A stretch of 64,000 nucleotides of DNA from CAZUDO01 sp964618895 (GTDB lineage Bacteria > Desulfobacterota > Binatia > DP-6). The stretch lies in assembly GCA_964618895.1 (NCBI GenBank), contig CAZUDO010000097.1, positions 1-64,000 on the forward strand, written 5' to 3'. The notes beneath the pieces are model-generated. The model did no database searches. It was not told the origin of the DNA and saw only the letters and a program-made list of their open reading frames with translations. Below are positions 42,512-51,661 of this stretch, in pieces; the first letter of the stretch is position 1, and every line of letters starts with the position of its first letter. The position numbers and the translations under genes are program-made.

Positions 42512-44833
42512 GTGCCACTCAAGCAGACAGCCACCACCCCCACCTCCTCCGACGCGCTGCTCGACGAGCCGACGCCCGAGCCATCCGACACCTGCGCCAG
42601 CATCCAGTGCTCGGTGGTGCACGCGACCGCGGGACGCCTCCGGATGCGTGTCGAACCCGGGGAGATTCTCGAGCGCCTCGGGGGCGCGCTCGAGGCCCTG
42701 CTGCGGCAGCACCCGGGCGTGACGGACGTACGCCTGAGTCCGACCACACGGAGCGTAGTGCTGGAGTTCGATCCCACCGCGACCACGGTCGACGCGCTGC
42801 TCGGGATCGCCGGACACCTTCCGGTGGCGGAGCTGGAGACCCATGGGCCCCGGGGCGCCACGGCCGACGCGATGGAAACCGACGCGAGTTCATGGCTGTA
42901 CCTCGGGCTGTCGAGCGCTGCCCTGGCGCTCGACCTCGTCTTCCCGTCCGGGCTCGCGCCCTGGCTGCTCGCCGGCGCGGCGGCGCCGATCTTCGTGCGC
43001 GCGTTCGAGTCTCTCAGCGAGAAGCGCCGGCTCAACGTCGATGTGCTCGATGCGGCCGCCACGGTGGTCCTCGTCACCCAGGCGCATATCCGTACCGCCG
43101 GCATCATGGTCTGGCTGGTGTCGCTGGGCGACGTGATCCGCGACCTGACGCTCCGGAAGTCCCACGGCGCCATCGAGGACCTCTTCACTGCCAACATCCA
43201 GCACGCCTGGGTCGTACGCGGCGACACCAAAGTCCGGGTGCGCGTCGAGGAGATCGCCGAGGGCGACGAGGTCGTCGTCTACCCGGGTGAACTGATCACG
43301 GTCGACGGCATCGTCGTGAAGGGACGCGCCACGGTCGACCAGAAGGTCCTCACCGGCGAGTCGGTCCCGGTCGAGAAGAGCGAGGGCGACACGGTGTATG
43401 CCGCCACTGTTGTCCGGGAGGGCAAGCTCTACCTGAAAGCCTCCAAGATCGGCCAAGAGACGATGGTGGCCAACGTCGTCCACCTCATCCGCGATACGCC
43501 GGCGCGCGAGACCCGGGCGCAGAACTATGCCGAGCACTTCGCCGACCGCGTCGTGCCCTGGAGCTTCCTCGGCGCCGGCGCGGCACTCCTGGCCACGGGC
43601 AACGTGAACAGCGCCGCGGCCCTGCTCATAATCGACTACGGGACGGGCATCCGGGTCGCCGCCCCCACCGCCGTCCTCGCGGCCATGACGACCGCCGCAC
43701 GCCAGGGTATCCTCATCAAGGGGGGGCGCCACCTGGAGGACCTGGCGACCATCGACACGATCGTCTTCGACAAGACTGGAACCCTCACGCTGGGGCACCC
43801 GGAGGTCGTCGAGATCATCCCCTACGGGAAGGTCGCGCCCGACTGGCTCCTGGCCCGCGCCGCTGCCGCCGAGCAACGTCTCACCCATCCGATGGCGGAG
43901 GCCATCGTCCGTGCCGCCGTCGAGCGTGGCCTCGAGATTCCCGAACGCGACGCGTCGGAGTACACCATCGGCCTCGGCGTCGAAGCCACGGTGGATCGCC
44001 ACACCCTCCAGATCGGGTGCCATCGCTTCATGACCTCGAAGGACGTGGCCCTGCGCCGCGCCCGCTTCGATCTGGCGCGCATCAACGATGTCGCGGCGTC
44101 ACCGATCTTCGTGGCCATCGACGGCGAGTTGGCCGGCATCATGGTCTGCAGCGATCCGCTTCGCCCCGAGGCCGCGGGCGTGGTACGCGCGCTGCGTGCG
44201 CGCGGCGTCCGCGAGGTGATCATGCTGACCGGGGATCATCCGGCCGTCGCCAGGACGGTCGCCGAGCACCTCGGCATCACGCGGTACGTCGCCGACGCGT
44301 TGCCCGAGCAGAAATCGGACTACGTCCGGACCCTGCAGCAGAACGGCGCCAAGGTCGCGGTCGTCGGGGACGGCATCAACGACTCGCCGGCGCTGGCGCG
44401 CGCCGATGTGGGCATTGCCGTCCGGGGTGGCACAGACGTGGCCCGCGAGACGGCGCACGTCGCGGTGCTCGAAGGGACGCTCTGGAAGATCCCTCAGGCG
44501 ATCGACATCGCCCGGCAGGCGACCGGCCTGATCGGCCAGAACTGGAACCTGATCTGGTATCCCAACACCGCCGCCATCGCGCTCTCGCTGGCGGGCGTGC
44601 TCGGCCCCGTGGGGGCGACGCTCCTCAGCAATGGCGCGAGCATCCTCGCCACCCTGAATTCGCTCCGTCCGCTGCTGGGGACCGGAGGCGACGAGTCAGA
44701 TGAGCGCGGTGAGGAGAGTCTGGAGCGCAGCTTCGGTGGTCGCCCGCAGGAACAGGGAACCGAGCCCGTCTCCCAGCCCGCCCGCCACCTGCGCGACGGG
44801 TTCCGGGTCCCGGAAGTAGCCCCAGCCCCGTAG
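42512..44833 (+). CDS. P1B-like P-type ATPase with HMA2 domain but no CPC motif
   Basis: 773 residues from a GTG at 42512. An N-terminal HMA2 domain (VVHATAGRLRMRVEPGEI) precedes the membrane part. The actuator motif LTGESVPVEK, phosphorylation site D420 in FDKTGTLTLGH, and hinge GDGINDSPALARADVG are intact. At the transmembrane metal site, where P1B pumps have CPC or SPC, the sequence is IDYGTGIRVAAPTAV, so the metal ligands must differ. The nucleotide-binding domain has the HP motif (LTHPMAEAIV) typical of P1B pumps. An upstream frame to 42284 exists but looks non-coding. The last about 46 residues overlap the convergent HMA2 gene. The cation is unknown. Confidence 0.85.
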   Translation: MPLKQTATTPTSSDALLDEPTPEPSDTCASIQCSVVHATAGRLRMRVEPGEILERLGGALEALLRQHPGVTDVRLSPTTRSVVLEFDPTATTVDALLGIAGHLPVAELETHGPRGATADAMETDASSWLYLGLSSAALALDLVFPSGLAPWLLAGAAAPIFVRAFESLSEKRRLNVDVLDAAATVVLVTQAHIRTAGIMVWLVSLGDVIRDLTLRKSHGAIEDLFTANIQHAWVVRGDTKVRVRVEEIAEGDEVVVYPGELITVDGIVVKGRATVDQKVLTGESVPVEKSEGDTVYAATVVREGKLYLKASKIGQETMVANVVHLIRDTPARETRAQNYAEHFADRVVPWSFLGAGAALLATGNVNSAAALLIIDYGTGIRVAAPTAVLAAMTTAARQGILIKGGRHLEDLATIDTIVFDKTGTLTLGHPEVVEIIPYGKVAPDWLLARAAAAEQRLTHPMAEAIVRAAVERGLEIPERDASEYTIGLGVEATVDRHTLQIGCHRFMTSKDVALRRARFDLARINDVAASPIFVAIDGELAGIMVCSDPLRPEAAGVVRALRARGVREVIMLTGDHPAVARTVAEHLGITRYVADALPEQKSDYVRTLQQNGAKVAVVGDGINDSPALARADVGIAVRGGTDVARETAHVAVLEGTLWKIPQAIDIARQATGLIGQNWNLIWYPNTAAIALSLAGVLGPVGATLLSNGASILATLNSLRPLLGTGGDESDERGEESLERSFGGRPQEQGTEPVSQPARHLRDGFRVPEVAPAP

Positions 44834-45049
44834 CTGATCGACGATCTCCGGTGCAGCAACCCGCCCGGAGTCATGCAGGATGAGGACGCTGCCTGTAGTG
44901 GGGTTCGCCTCGACCTGATCGATCCCTTCGAGCGCGAAAAGTCGCGCTTCGACTTCACGCGCCCGTGCGGGGGCGCCCTTCACGTCCGACAATTTAACGC
45001 GTACTCGCCCATCGAGCACATGGAGGATTGATGACACTCTCACGGTCAA
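44696..45049 (-). CDS. HMA2-like protein without CxxC, overlapping the ATPase gene end
   Basis: 117 residues: LHVLDGRVRVKLSDVKG and GIDQVEANPTTGSVLILHDSG form the HMA2 fold, and the C-terminus ends in a helix (FLRATTEAALQTLLTALI). It is a close paralogue of the product at 40795-41127. Its 3' 138 bp lie antisense to the end of the ATPase gene. Both frames look real: this one matches its paralogue to the last residue, while the ATPase tail there has low-complexity composition. Confidence 0.75.
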   Translation of the reverse strand: MTVRVSSILHVLDGRVRVKLSDVKGAPARAREVEARLFALEGIDQVEANPTTGSVLILHDSGRVAAPEIVDQLRGWGYFRDPEPVAQVAGGLGDGLGSLFLRATTEAALQTLLTALI

Positions 45050-45253
45050 GCTCCTTCAACGTGGTTTCCTCCTCCGCTTCCATTCCACTCGTCTTCTCTG
45101 ACGCCATTACGCCACAGCGGCGCTCGAATGGCAGGCGCCCCTCGTGACCGTTCCGTGACTGCGACGTGAACTACCATCGGATCGTGGCCGGTGGCATGGC
45201 ACCGCACGCGGACGGGGCCATGGCATGGGCTGTGCCGCGAACGGAAAGCCGCT

Positions 45254-45363
45254 TTTCTGTCTTGGTTACGACGACATGACCCCCGCACGGCGTTTGCATG
45301 CGGGTAACGCACCCGGCCCGGAATTACGGCAGAATTCGCCTGCTGGTAACGCCCACGACACGA
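45254..45363 (+). promoter_or_regulatory. Conserved upstream element, copy B
   Basis: TTTCTGTCTTGG (45254-45265) and, 78 bp later, GAATTC-N8-GTAAC-N5-CGACACGA (45332-45363), as in copy A at 40205-40310. Copy B ends 41 bp before the receptor start. Further GTAACG words occur at 45304 and 45375. The two copies bracket the HMA2/ATPase cluster as direct repeats. Confidence 0.6.
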
Positions 45364-45404
45364 TAGCCGGCTAAGTAACGGGGCATTCCCGAATCGGAGG
45401 CTGT

Positions 45405-48176
45405 ATGCAGCGTGTGATCGCCCGGGTATCCGTCTGCCTCGCCGTGTCCCTCGCTCGCAGCATGACGGCCGGCGCACAACAGACGGCGCCCTCCGGCACC
45501 AACGTCGGCACGGTGACCGGCGTCGTTCTCGACAAGAGTTCCGGCGATCCGATCATCGAGGCGGGAGTCGAGGTCGTCGAGCACGGGCGGACGGTGCGGA
45601 CGGACCTCGACGGACGCTACACCCTGAAGCTCCCGCCTGGCACCTACCAACTTCGCGTCTTCGCACCGCTCTACCAGGGCGTGCGCCTCCAGGCCGTGCT
45701 GGTCAAGACGGGAGAGGTCACGACGTCGGACGCCCGCCTGGCACCGGCCGGAACGGCTGGCGTGGAGGTGGTCGAGGTGGTGGCGCAGGCCCGTAAGGCC
45801 GCCGAGGCGACCCAACTGCTCAAGCGGCAGAAGGCCGCCGTCGTCGAGGACAACGTCAGCGCCGAGACGATCAAGAAATCGACCGACTCCAACGCCGGCG
45901 AAGTGGTCGCCCGGGTGCCCGGGGTGACGGTCAAGGAAGAGCGGTTCATCATCATCCGCGGCCTGAACGAACGCTACAGCGGGGCGCTGCTGTTCGGCAG
46001 CCGGCTTCCCAGCCCCGATCCCGACCGGCGCGTGGTTCCCCTCGACGTGTTCCCGGCCGAGTTCCTCGATTCGGTCTCGGTACTCAAGACGTACACCCCC
46101 GACCTGCCGGGAGACTTCGCGGGTGGGGTCGCCGACATCGACCTCCGCGACTACCCCGACGCGCTCACGGTGACGGCCGGCTGGGGCGGCGGCATCAACA
46201 CCTCCTCGACGTTCAAGCGCTTCCAGACCTACGAGGGCGGCGACCTCGACTATCTCGGATTCGGAGACGGCTTCCGCGCCCTCCCCGGCTCGGTGGGCGA
46301 CTCGTCGATCGGCACCCCGTCCATCCCGAAGCAGCGTGCAGCGGCCGACGGGTTCCGGGACATCTGGAACGTCCGCCAGACCAAGGCCGCCCCCAACTCG
46401 GGGCTCAACCTCTCGGTCGGCAACTCGTGGGGCCCGTTCGGACTTCAGGTCGGGGGCCTCTACACCACCGAGTACAAGCAGGCCCGGAACGCGATCGTCC
46501 GGCAGTTCGTCAACGCCAACACGCCGGACGCGCCGGTGATCGAGACCAGTGACGACTTCGTGTCGTGGACGAGCGAGTTCAAGACCCAATTGGGCGGCAT
46601 CCTCAACTCCGCCTACAAGCTCGGCGACGACCACAAGCTCACGCTGCGCGCCTTCGTCGACCACGAGAGCCACGATTTCACCGTGACCAGCGACGGAACG
46701 ACCAACCAACTCCCCGACGCCGCAGTCGCGAACACGCGCCTGCAGTACACCCAGCAACAGCTCGAGTTCGGCCAGCTCGGCGGGCAGCACCGCTGGCCGT
46801 GGGTCGAACTCGATTGGCGGACGGCCTACTCGCGGGTGACGAAGGACATCCCCGATACGCGCACGTACACCTACGTGAACGGGCTCTTCGACCAGAGCCA
46901 GCCGGCGAGCGGCTATCGGGTCTTCAGCGACATCAAGGAAACGCTCTCCGATTCCTCGGCAGATTTCACGGTCCCGTTCCTGACCGGCCTGCCGTTCACG
47001 GACGCCTGGTCGGGGCTGCCGGCCAAGTTCAAGTTCGGCCCGGCCTACGCCTGTCGGGACCGCGACTTCCACCAACGGCGCTTCCGCTACACGCAGTCCG
47101 GGCTCGACACGAGCCTGCCCCCGGACGAGCTGTTCAACCCCGACAACATCGGCTCCGGCCTCATGTTCCAGGAAACCACCGACCCGCGGGACGAGTTCTC
47201 GGCCAGCGAAGAGATCGCCGGCGGCTACGGCATGTTCGACCTGCCGCTCGTGCAGAACCGCCTCCGGCTCATCACCGGCGTCCGCGTCGAATACTCCTTC
47301 ATCGGGATCAACACCGCCGACGACCGGGGCGACCCGGAACGCGTCACCAAGAACAACCTCGACCCCTTGCCATCGGCGAACCTGGTCTACACCCCGCGCA
47401 GCGACATGAACGTCCGCGCGGCCTACGGCCAAGCCGTGTCACGGCCCGAATTCCGCGAGCTGTCCCCGACGCTGCTGCCCCCGTTGCGCGGCGAGACCGC
47501 GCTCGTCGGCAACCCGGAGCTGGTCGAGGCGCACATCCGGAGCTACGACCTGCGCTGGGAGTGGTTCTACTCGCCGGGCGAGCTGGTGTCCCTCGGGGGC
47601 TTCTACAAGCAGCTCGACCAGCCGATCGAGCAGATCGTCGTCCCCGGCGCCTCGGACCGGCGCGATTCGTTCAAGAACGCCGACAGCGCCACCCTGAGCG
47701 GGTTCGAGTTCGAGGGGCGGAAGAACCTGGGGTTCGTCCGGCCGTGGCTGACCAACCTGACGTTCACCACCAACGTCGCCTACATCGCATCCAACGTGAT
47801 CGTGCCCAGAGCGAGCACGCTCGAGGTGCAGACCTCGACCAACCGCCAGCTCCAGGGGCAGTCGCCGTTCGTCGTCAACGCCGCCCTCGACTACACCCAT
47901 CCCACCTGGGGGTCGGCGCGCCTGCTCTACAATACCGAGGGGCCCAGCATCAGCTCCGCCGGGTCGGATGGCCTGCCGGACATCACCTTCGAGCGCCGCA
48001 ACCAACTGGACGTCGCGTTCGTCGTGCCCCTCAAGCCGGTCGGGCTCCCGTTCAACCTGAAGTTCGGGGTCGAGAACATCCTGAACGCTCCCTACGTCTA
48101 CAAGCAGGGGAACGCGACCAACCTGCGGTACACCACCGGCACGAAGTTCAGCCTGGGCTTCAGCTACACGTACTGA
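45405..48176 (+). CDS. TonB-dependent outer-membrane receptor with carboxypeptidase-regulatory-like N-terminus
   Basis: 923 residues: signal peptide (residues 1-24, ending TAGAQ), a carboxypeptidase-D-like beta-sandwich (VGTVTGVVLDKSSGDPIIEAGV to DGRYTLKLPPGTYQLRV), the plug domain (NAGEVVARVPGVTVKEERFIIIRGLNERY, FPAEFLDSVSVLKTYTPDLPGDFAGG), and a large barrel ending in LGFSYTY with the terminal aromatic residue. It imports a ligand with energy from TonB. The ligand is not evident; the shared upstream element with the metal cluster suggests a metal complex. The ATG follows a GGAGG ribosome site. Confidence 0.9.
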   Translation: MQRVIARVSVCLAVSLARSMTAGAQQTAPSGTNVGTVTGVVLDKSSGDPIIEAGVEVVEHGRTVRTDLDGRYTLKLPPGTYQLRVFAPLYQGVRLQAVLVKTGEVTTSDARLAPAGTAGVEVVEVVAQARKAAEATQLLKRQKAAVVEDNVSAETIKKSTDSNAGEVVARVPGVTVKEERFIIIRGLNERYSGALLFGSRLPSPDPDRRVVPLDVFPAEFLDSVSVLKTYTPDLPGDFAGGVADIDLRDYPDALTVTAGWGGGINTSSTFKRFQTYEGGDLDYLGFGDGFRALPGSVGDSSIGTPSIPKQRAAADGFRDIWNVRQTKAAPNSGLNLSVGNSWGPFGLQVGGLYTTEYKQARNAIVRQFVNANTPDAPVIETSDDFVSWTSEFKTQLGGILNSAYKLGDDHKLTLRAFVDHESHDFTVTSDGTTNQLPDAAVANTRLQYTQQQLEFGQLGGQHRWPWVELDWRTAYSRVTKDIPDTRTYTYVNGLFDQSQPASGYRVFSDIKETLSDSSADFTVPFLTGLPFTDAWSGLPAKFKFGPAYACRDRDFHQRRFRYTQSGLDTSLPPDELFNPDNIGSGLMFQETTDPRDEFSASEEIAGGYGMFDLPLVQNRLRLITGVRVEYSFIGINTADDRGDPERVTKNNLDPLPSANLVYTPRSDMNVRAAYGQAVSRPEFRELSPTLLPPLRGETALVGNPELVEAHIRSYDLRWEWFYSPGELVSLGGFYKQLDQPIEQIVVPGASDRRDSFKNADSATLSGFEFEGRKNLGFVRPWLTNLTFTTNVAYIASNVIVPRASTLEVQTSTNRQLQGQSPFVVNAALDYTHPTWGSARLLYNTEGPSISSAGSDGLPDITFERRNQLDVAFVVPLKPVGLPFNLKFGVENILNAPYVYKQGNATNLRYTTGTKFSLGFSYTY

Positions 48177-48195
48177 GCCCGCGCGGGCTCCCGGC

Positions 48196-49206
48196 TCACC
48201 TACCCGCCCGCGCCAGTGTCCCCAAGTCGACATAGGAGAACGTCCACTCGGGCTTCACCTCGGCGCCGTCGGCCCGCGCCACCGGATACACGAAGAAGTT
48301 GAGTCGCGGGTCCTTGTCGTCCGGCGGCAGCGACACGTCCCGCCCCCGCGTCAGGAGCAGACGGTTCCCCGACAGGTTGCCGAAGAAATAGTCCTTCAGC
48401 TCGGGGTGCTTGCGCGCCTCCGAGATGTCGACCGGCACCCACCCCGCGCCCGGGGCCCAGAACTCGGCCCAACAGTGATACCCCTGCACCTTCTGCGCCT
48501 CGCCGCCCGGTGTGCCCTCTCCGTACGCCAGCGGGAAGCCGATGTTCCAGCGTGCCGGAATGCCGCTCGTGCGCGCCAGCGCGATGAACAGGCTGTGGAA
48601 GTCGGTACAGTTCCCCTTCCCGATCTTGAGGCAGTACGGGATGTCCCCCAAGCCCCATCCGGGCACCGACTTGTCGTACTGCATGTGGTCGTACACCCAG
48701 TCGTAGAGCGCGCGCGCCTTCGCCACCACCGTGGGCTTGTTCCCCGCCTGCTCCTTGGCGATGCGCCGGATCTCGTCGTTCACCTGGATCACCGGCGTGG
48801 ACGCCAGCTCGGCCGCATGGACGGCCGCGTCGACGGCATCCGGCTTCGCCTGGTTGGCCGTGACCGGTGCGTGCACCTCGCGTCGCATCACAGTCGCCGT
48901 CTGCGTCAGCACGATGGGCTGCTTCGGGTCGGTGACGCGCACGTAGGCGGCACGGTCGCCGCTCGCCAGGCGCACCGTGGTCACCGGGGTGGCGCCCGAG
49001 ACGCGCAGGTCGAGCACCTGTTGGTCCTCCTCGCGCGGGAGAGGCACCCACACCTCGAGCGCGCGGCTGTCGGGCGGCGGCGTGATACGCGCCTCGTACG
49101 TATACCGGAACGTCCGCGAGCCGAGGGCCGCGGGCGTGATCTCGTCGGCGCGGCCGACCGCACAGGCCAGCGCCACGGTGACCAGACCGATCGCTACTCT
49201 GCGCAT
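48196..49206 (-). CDS. Secreted transglutaminase-like cysteine protease family protein
   Basis: 336 residues with a signal peptide (residues 1-20, ending VGRAD). An N-terminal beta domain (YTYEARITPPPDSRALEVWVPLP) precedes a transglutaminase-like fold with the triad C200 in GNCTDFHSLF, H244 in GYHCWAEFW and D260 in VDISEA. Bacterial members are mostly peptidases or of unknown role. The ATG at 49206 has a GGAGG ribosome site. It stands alone, 20 bp from the convergent receptor gene. It probably acts in the periplasm on protein or cell-wall peptide. Confidence 0.85.
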   Translation of the reverse strand: MRRVAIGLVTVALACAVGRADEITPAALGSRTFRYTYEARITPPPDSRALEVWVPLPREEDQQVLDLRVSGATPVTTVRLASGDRAAYVRVTDPKQPIVLTQTATVMRREVHAPVTANQAKPDAVDAAVHAAELASTPVIQVNDEIRRIAKEQAGNKPTVVAKARALYDWVYDHMQYDKSVPGWGLGDIPYCLKIGKGNCTDFHSLFIALARTSGIPARWNIGFPLAYGEGTPGGEAQKVQGYHCWAEFWAPGAGWVPVDISEARKHPELKDYFFGNLSGNRLLLTRGRDVSLPPDDKDPRLNFFVYPVARADGAEVKPEWTFSYVDLGTLARAGR

Positions 49207-49408
49207 GATGCTCCCTCCTCGTAGGCCGGGGTGCCCCTGGAGGGAGCGCAACGTTACGGCAGCCTGGCCACCGGACGCCGGCGATCCCTCCCGCGTGCCG
49301 ACGCCCACCGGGCGTCGCCCGCGGTTCAGGAGCGCCCGATGGTGGACGGATCGAACGGCGTCATGGCCCGGCCGTCTAGCAGACGCGCCGGGCGAGAGCC
49401 ACCATGTC

Positions 49409-49921
49409 TCAAGCGCCCAGCCGGCGGAGCTGCCGGGGGGTGAGCATCCAGCGCAGCACGCCGCGGCCGGTCGCCCCGCCGCGCGGACGCGGCTCGGGCA
49501 GCTCGATCGCGACCAACCCACCCTTCTTCAAAACGAGCCCGAGCGCACTCGCCGACCCGGTGCACACCAGCGAGACCAGGCCCGAGAGTCCGGGCTCGTG
49601 CCCGACCACCAGCACGTGCTCGCGCCCCGCCGCGACGCGCAGCGCCCGCAGCGTTTCGGCGGGGGCCACGCCCGTGGTCAGGGCGGGTACCACCTGCGGC
49701 ACGATGGCGCCACCGTGCGCCTCGACGACGATGGTCGCCGTCTCGACGGCGCGCACGAGCGGGCTCGTCCACACGGCGTCGAACGCGAGGCCGAGCCGCT
49801 GCATGCCGCGCGCCGCCCGGGCCAGCTTCGCACGCCCACCGGGTGTGAGCCGCCGCGCCCCATCGTCGCCCTCCGGGGCGGCGTCTTCCGCGATGCCGTG
49901 CCGAAGCACGTACAGGATCAC
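49409..49921 (-). CDS. sixA: SixA-like phosphohistidine phosphatase
   Basis: 170 residues from a GTG that overlaps the CHAD gene stop. It has the histidine-phosphatase start VILYVLRHGIAED (catalytic RHG), the second Arg in WTSPLVRAVETA and the catalytic His in VLVVGHEPGLSGL. SixA members remove phosphate from histidine-containing phosphotransfer proteins or related phosphohistidines. It is the last gene of the Ppx-kinase-CHAD operon, where a role in phosphate or polyphosphate metabolism would fit. No phosphotransferase-system gene is near. Confidence 0.82.
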   Translation of the reverse strand: MILYVLRHGIAEDAAPEGDDGARRLTPGGRAKLARAARGMQRLGLAFDAVWTSPLVRAVETATIVVEAHGGAIVPQVVPALTTGVAPAETLRALRVAAGREHVLVVGHEPGLSGLVSLVCTGSASALGLVLKKGGLVAIELPEPRPRGGATGRGVLRWMLTPRQLRRLGA

Positions 49922-50886
49922 GACGCCTCCGCAGGTGCGGCCGGGGGGAGCTGCCGTCGGCCACTCGTCAGCTCGGCCGTCACCTCGGCACGCAGCCGTC
50001 GGCGATCCAGACGGGCCCACTGTTCCGGAAAGGCCCGCCGGGCTTTGCGCGCGCGGCGAAGGAACAGCTGCATCAGACCGCCCACCGCGAGCACGGTGCT
50101 CGCCGGCGCCTGCGCGCGCTCCCCGTACTGACGCAACCACGCCGCACCAGTCGTCGCATCCTGGTACATGCCGAGCAGCTCCTGCAGGCGCACCAGCCGG
50201 CGCCGGCACCGGCGGCTGGCCTTCCCGCCGAGGCCCTCGACCGTCTCGAGCGCATAGCGCAACCGCTTGATACGCACGCGCAGGGAATGGAGTGCGGCGG
50301 GGGCCACGTCGGCGCTGACCCGCCGCCCGGCGCGCAGGACGGGACGCAGCACAGGCAGGACGAGGTCGAGCGCTCGGTCACCCAGACGTTCCTGACGGGC
50401 AGGGAGAGCGGAGTCCGCGAAGGTCGTCAGCCGGCCAAGCAGGCGACGGCAGCGGGCACTGTCCAGCGTCACCACCAGCGCTGCATGGGCGGCGATGCGG
50501 CGCTCCTGCAACGCGAACCCGAGCGGACCGAGTGCGCGCCGGCTGTCGGCGTCGAGGCGCGGCGCACGGGTGGCGATCTGTGCCGCGAGCACGTCCAGAT
50601 CGCGCACCGCCCCGATGGCGTCCGCCACCCAGGCGAGGTCCTCCCCGGCTTGCCGGACCAGCGCCGACGGCAGCACCGGATGGAAGAGCCGCAGCGCCGC
50701 CCGCAGGCGTCGGGTGGCGACCCGCAGCTGGTGCACGGGCTCGACCTCGCCCGCACGCGCGCCCGCCTCCTCGCGCACGAAGGTGCGCACGTGGAACCGC
50801 ACCACGACGCGCACAGCGACGCCGACCCCGTCGTCCGGCGACAGCACGAGACACGCCGGCCGCTGGCTGCGCCCGAGCGCCGGCAC
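49918..50886 (-). CDS. CHAD domain protein
   Basis: 322 residues from a GTG that follows the stop of the upstream kinase gene by one base. The CHAD domain has the basic motifs VHQLRVATRRLRAALRLF, HSLRVRIKRLRYALETVEG and RLVRLQELLGMYQD. CHAD domains are all-helical and bind polyphosphate through such basic faces. The domain covers about residues 30-310. It sits beside a Ppx/GppA phosphatase, which supports polyphosphate binding, for example at granules. Confidence 0.88.
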   Translation of the reverse strand: MPALGRSQRPACLVLSPDDGVGVAVRVVVRFHVRTFVREEAGARAGEVEPVHQLRVATRRLRAALRLFHPVLPSALVRQAGEDLAWVADAIGAVRDLDVLAAQIATRAPRLDADSRRALGPLGFALQERRIAAHAALVVTLDSARCRRLLGRLTTFADSALPARQERLGDRALDLVLPVLRPVLRAGRRVSADVAPAALHSLRVRIKRLRYALETVEGLGGKASRRCRRRLVRLQELLGMYQDATTGAAWLRQYGERAQAPASTVLAVGGLMQLFLRRARKARRAFPEQWARLDRRRLRAEVTAELTSGRRQLPPAAPAEAS

Positions 50887-50887
50887 G

Positions 50888-51661
50888 TCAGCGGCCTCCG
50901 CGGCGGACGCGAGCCGATGGCAGCGGCGGCGCCGGCACCACCGAGCGTGCGCCCGCCGCGAGGTAGGTCCGGATGTGCTCACGCAGCTCGCGTTGGATGT
51001 CGTCGACCGACTGGCGAGCATCGACGGGGACGAATCTGAACTCACGCGACAGCGCGTTGTACTCTTCGATCAAGCGGCGCTGATAGCGCAGGAAGGAATC
51101 GAACAGGTCGTTGCCGAGCGCGAGATGCATGCCCGACTCCCAGTAGTCCATGCCCTTGCCGGCCAGCACGCGCGGGACCAGGTGCTCGACATCGATCTCG
51201 AGATAGAGCACCAGGTCCGGCACCAGCGCAAAGCCGAACAGCTCGCGCGTCCACGCAGGATCCGCGCCCATCACCATGTTGCGCGCGAACGCGGTGTACA
51301 TGTAGCGATCGGCGACGACGATGAAACCGGCCTTGAGCGCGGGGATGATCTGGTGCTCGAGCCGGTCGGCGAAGTCGGCCCCGTAGAGCAGGCTGAAGGT
51401 CACCACCGTCAGCTCGTGGCCGGCCTTGGCCTCGTTGATGGTGTCGGCGAGCAGCGGCGAGCGCGTCCAGCCAGTGTTGCTGACCCCATGGCCTTCCAGC
51501 TCGAGCCACGGCTGCAGGAGGTTGATCTGCGTCGAGCGCCCGACGCCGTCGGTGCCTTCGATAACGATCAGGTGCCCGGGCAGCGGCTTCATCTTGAGGT
51601 ACGGGAGCCCGTGCCCGTACCAGGCCTTCCTACGCGCCCCCCTCCCGCTACCGCCGGCCAT
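50888..51661 (-). CDS. Thymidylate-kinase-like P-loop protein, divergent copy
   Basis: 257 residues from an ATG overlapping the upstream gene by 14 bp. The P-loop is EGTDGVGRSTQ, where the canonical Lys position before Ser is Arg, a change that usually weakens phosphate binding. Other segments are DRYMYTAFARNMVMGADPAW and VPDLVLYLEIDVEHLVPRVL. The C-terminus has an added Pro/Arg tail. The family is dTMP kinase-like, but this copy and its neighbour keep a distinct central region with LTVVTFSLLYGADFADRL. It may be regulatory or act on a different substrate. Confidence 0.78.
   Translation of the reverse strand: MAGGSGRGARRKAWYGHGLPYLKMKPLPGHLIVIEGTDGVGRSTQINLLQPWLELEGHGVSNTGWTRSPLLADTINEAKAGHELTVVTFSLLYGADFADRLEHQIIPALKAGFIVVADRYMYTAFARNMVMGADPAWTRELFGFALVPDLVLYLEIDVEHLVPRVLAGKGMDYWESGMHLALGNDLFDSFLRYQRRLIEEYNALSREFRFVPVDARQSVDDIQRELREHIRTYLAAGARSVVPAPPLPSARVRRGGR

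Noticed and set aside
45304..45379. PhoB-type array upstream of the TonB-dependent receptor (GTAAC words)
   Set aside because: The GTAAC copies are 42 and 29 bp apart, not multiples of 11, so they do not fit the array geometry seen at the phosphate operons.
50288..51039. Plus-strand frames over the CHAD and kinase-like genes
   Set aside because: Antisense shadows of well-supported minus-strand genes.
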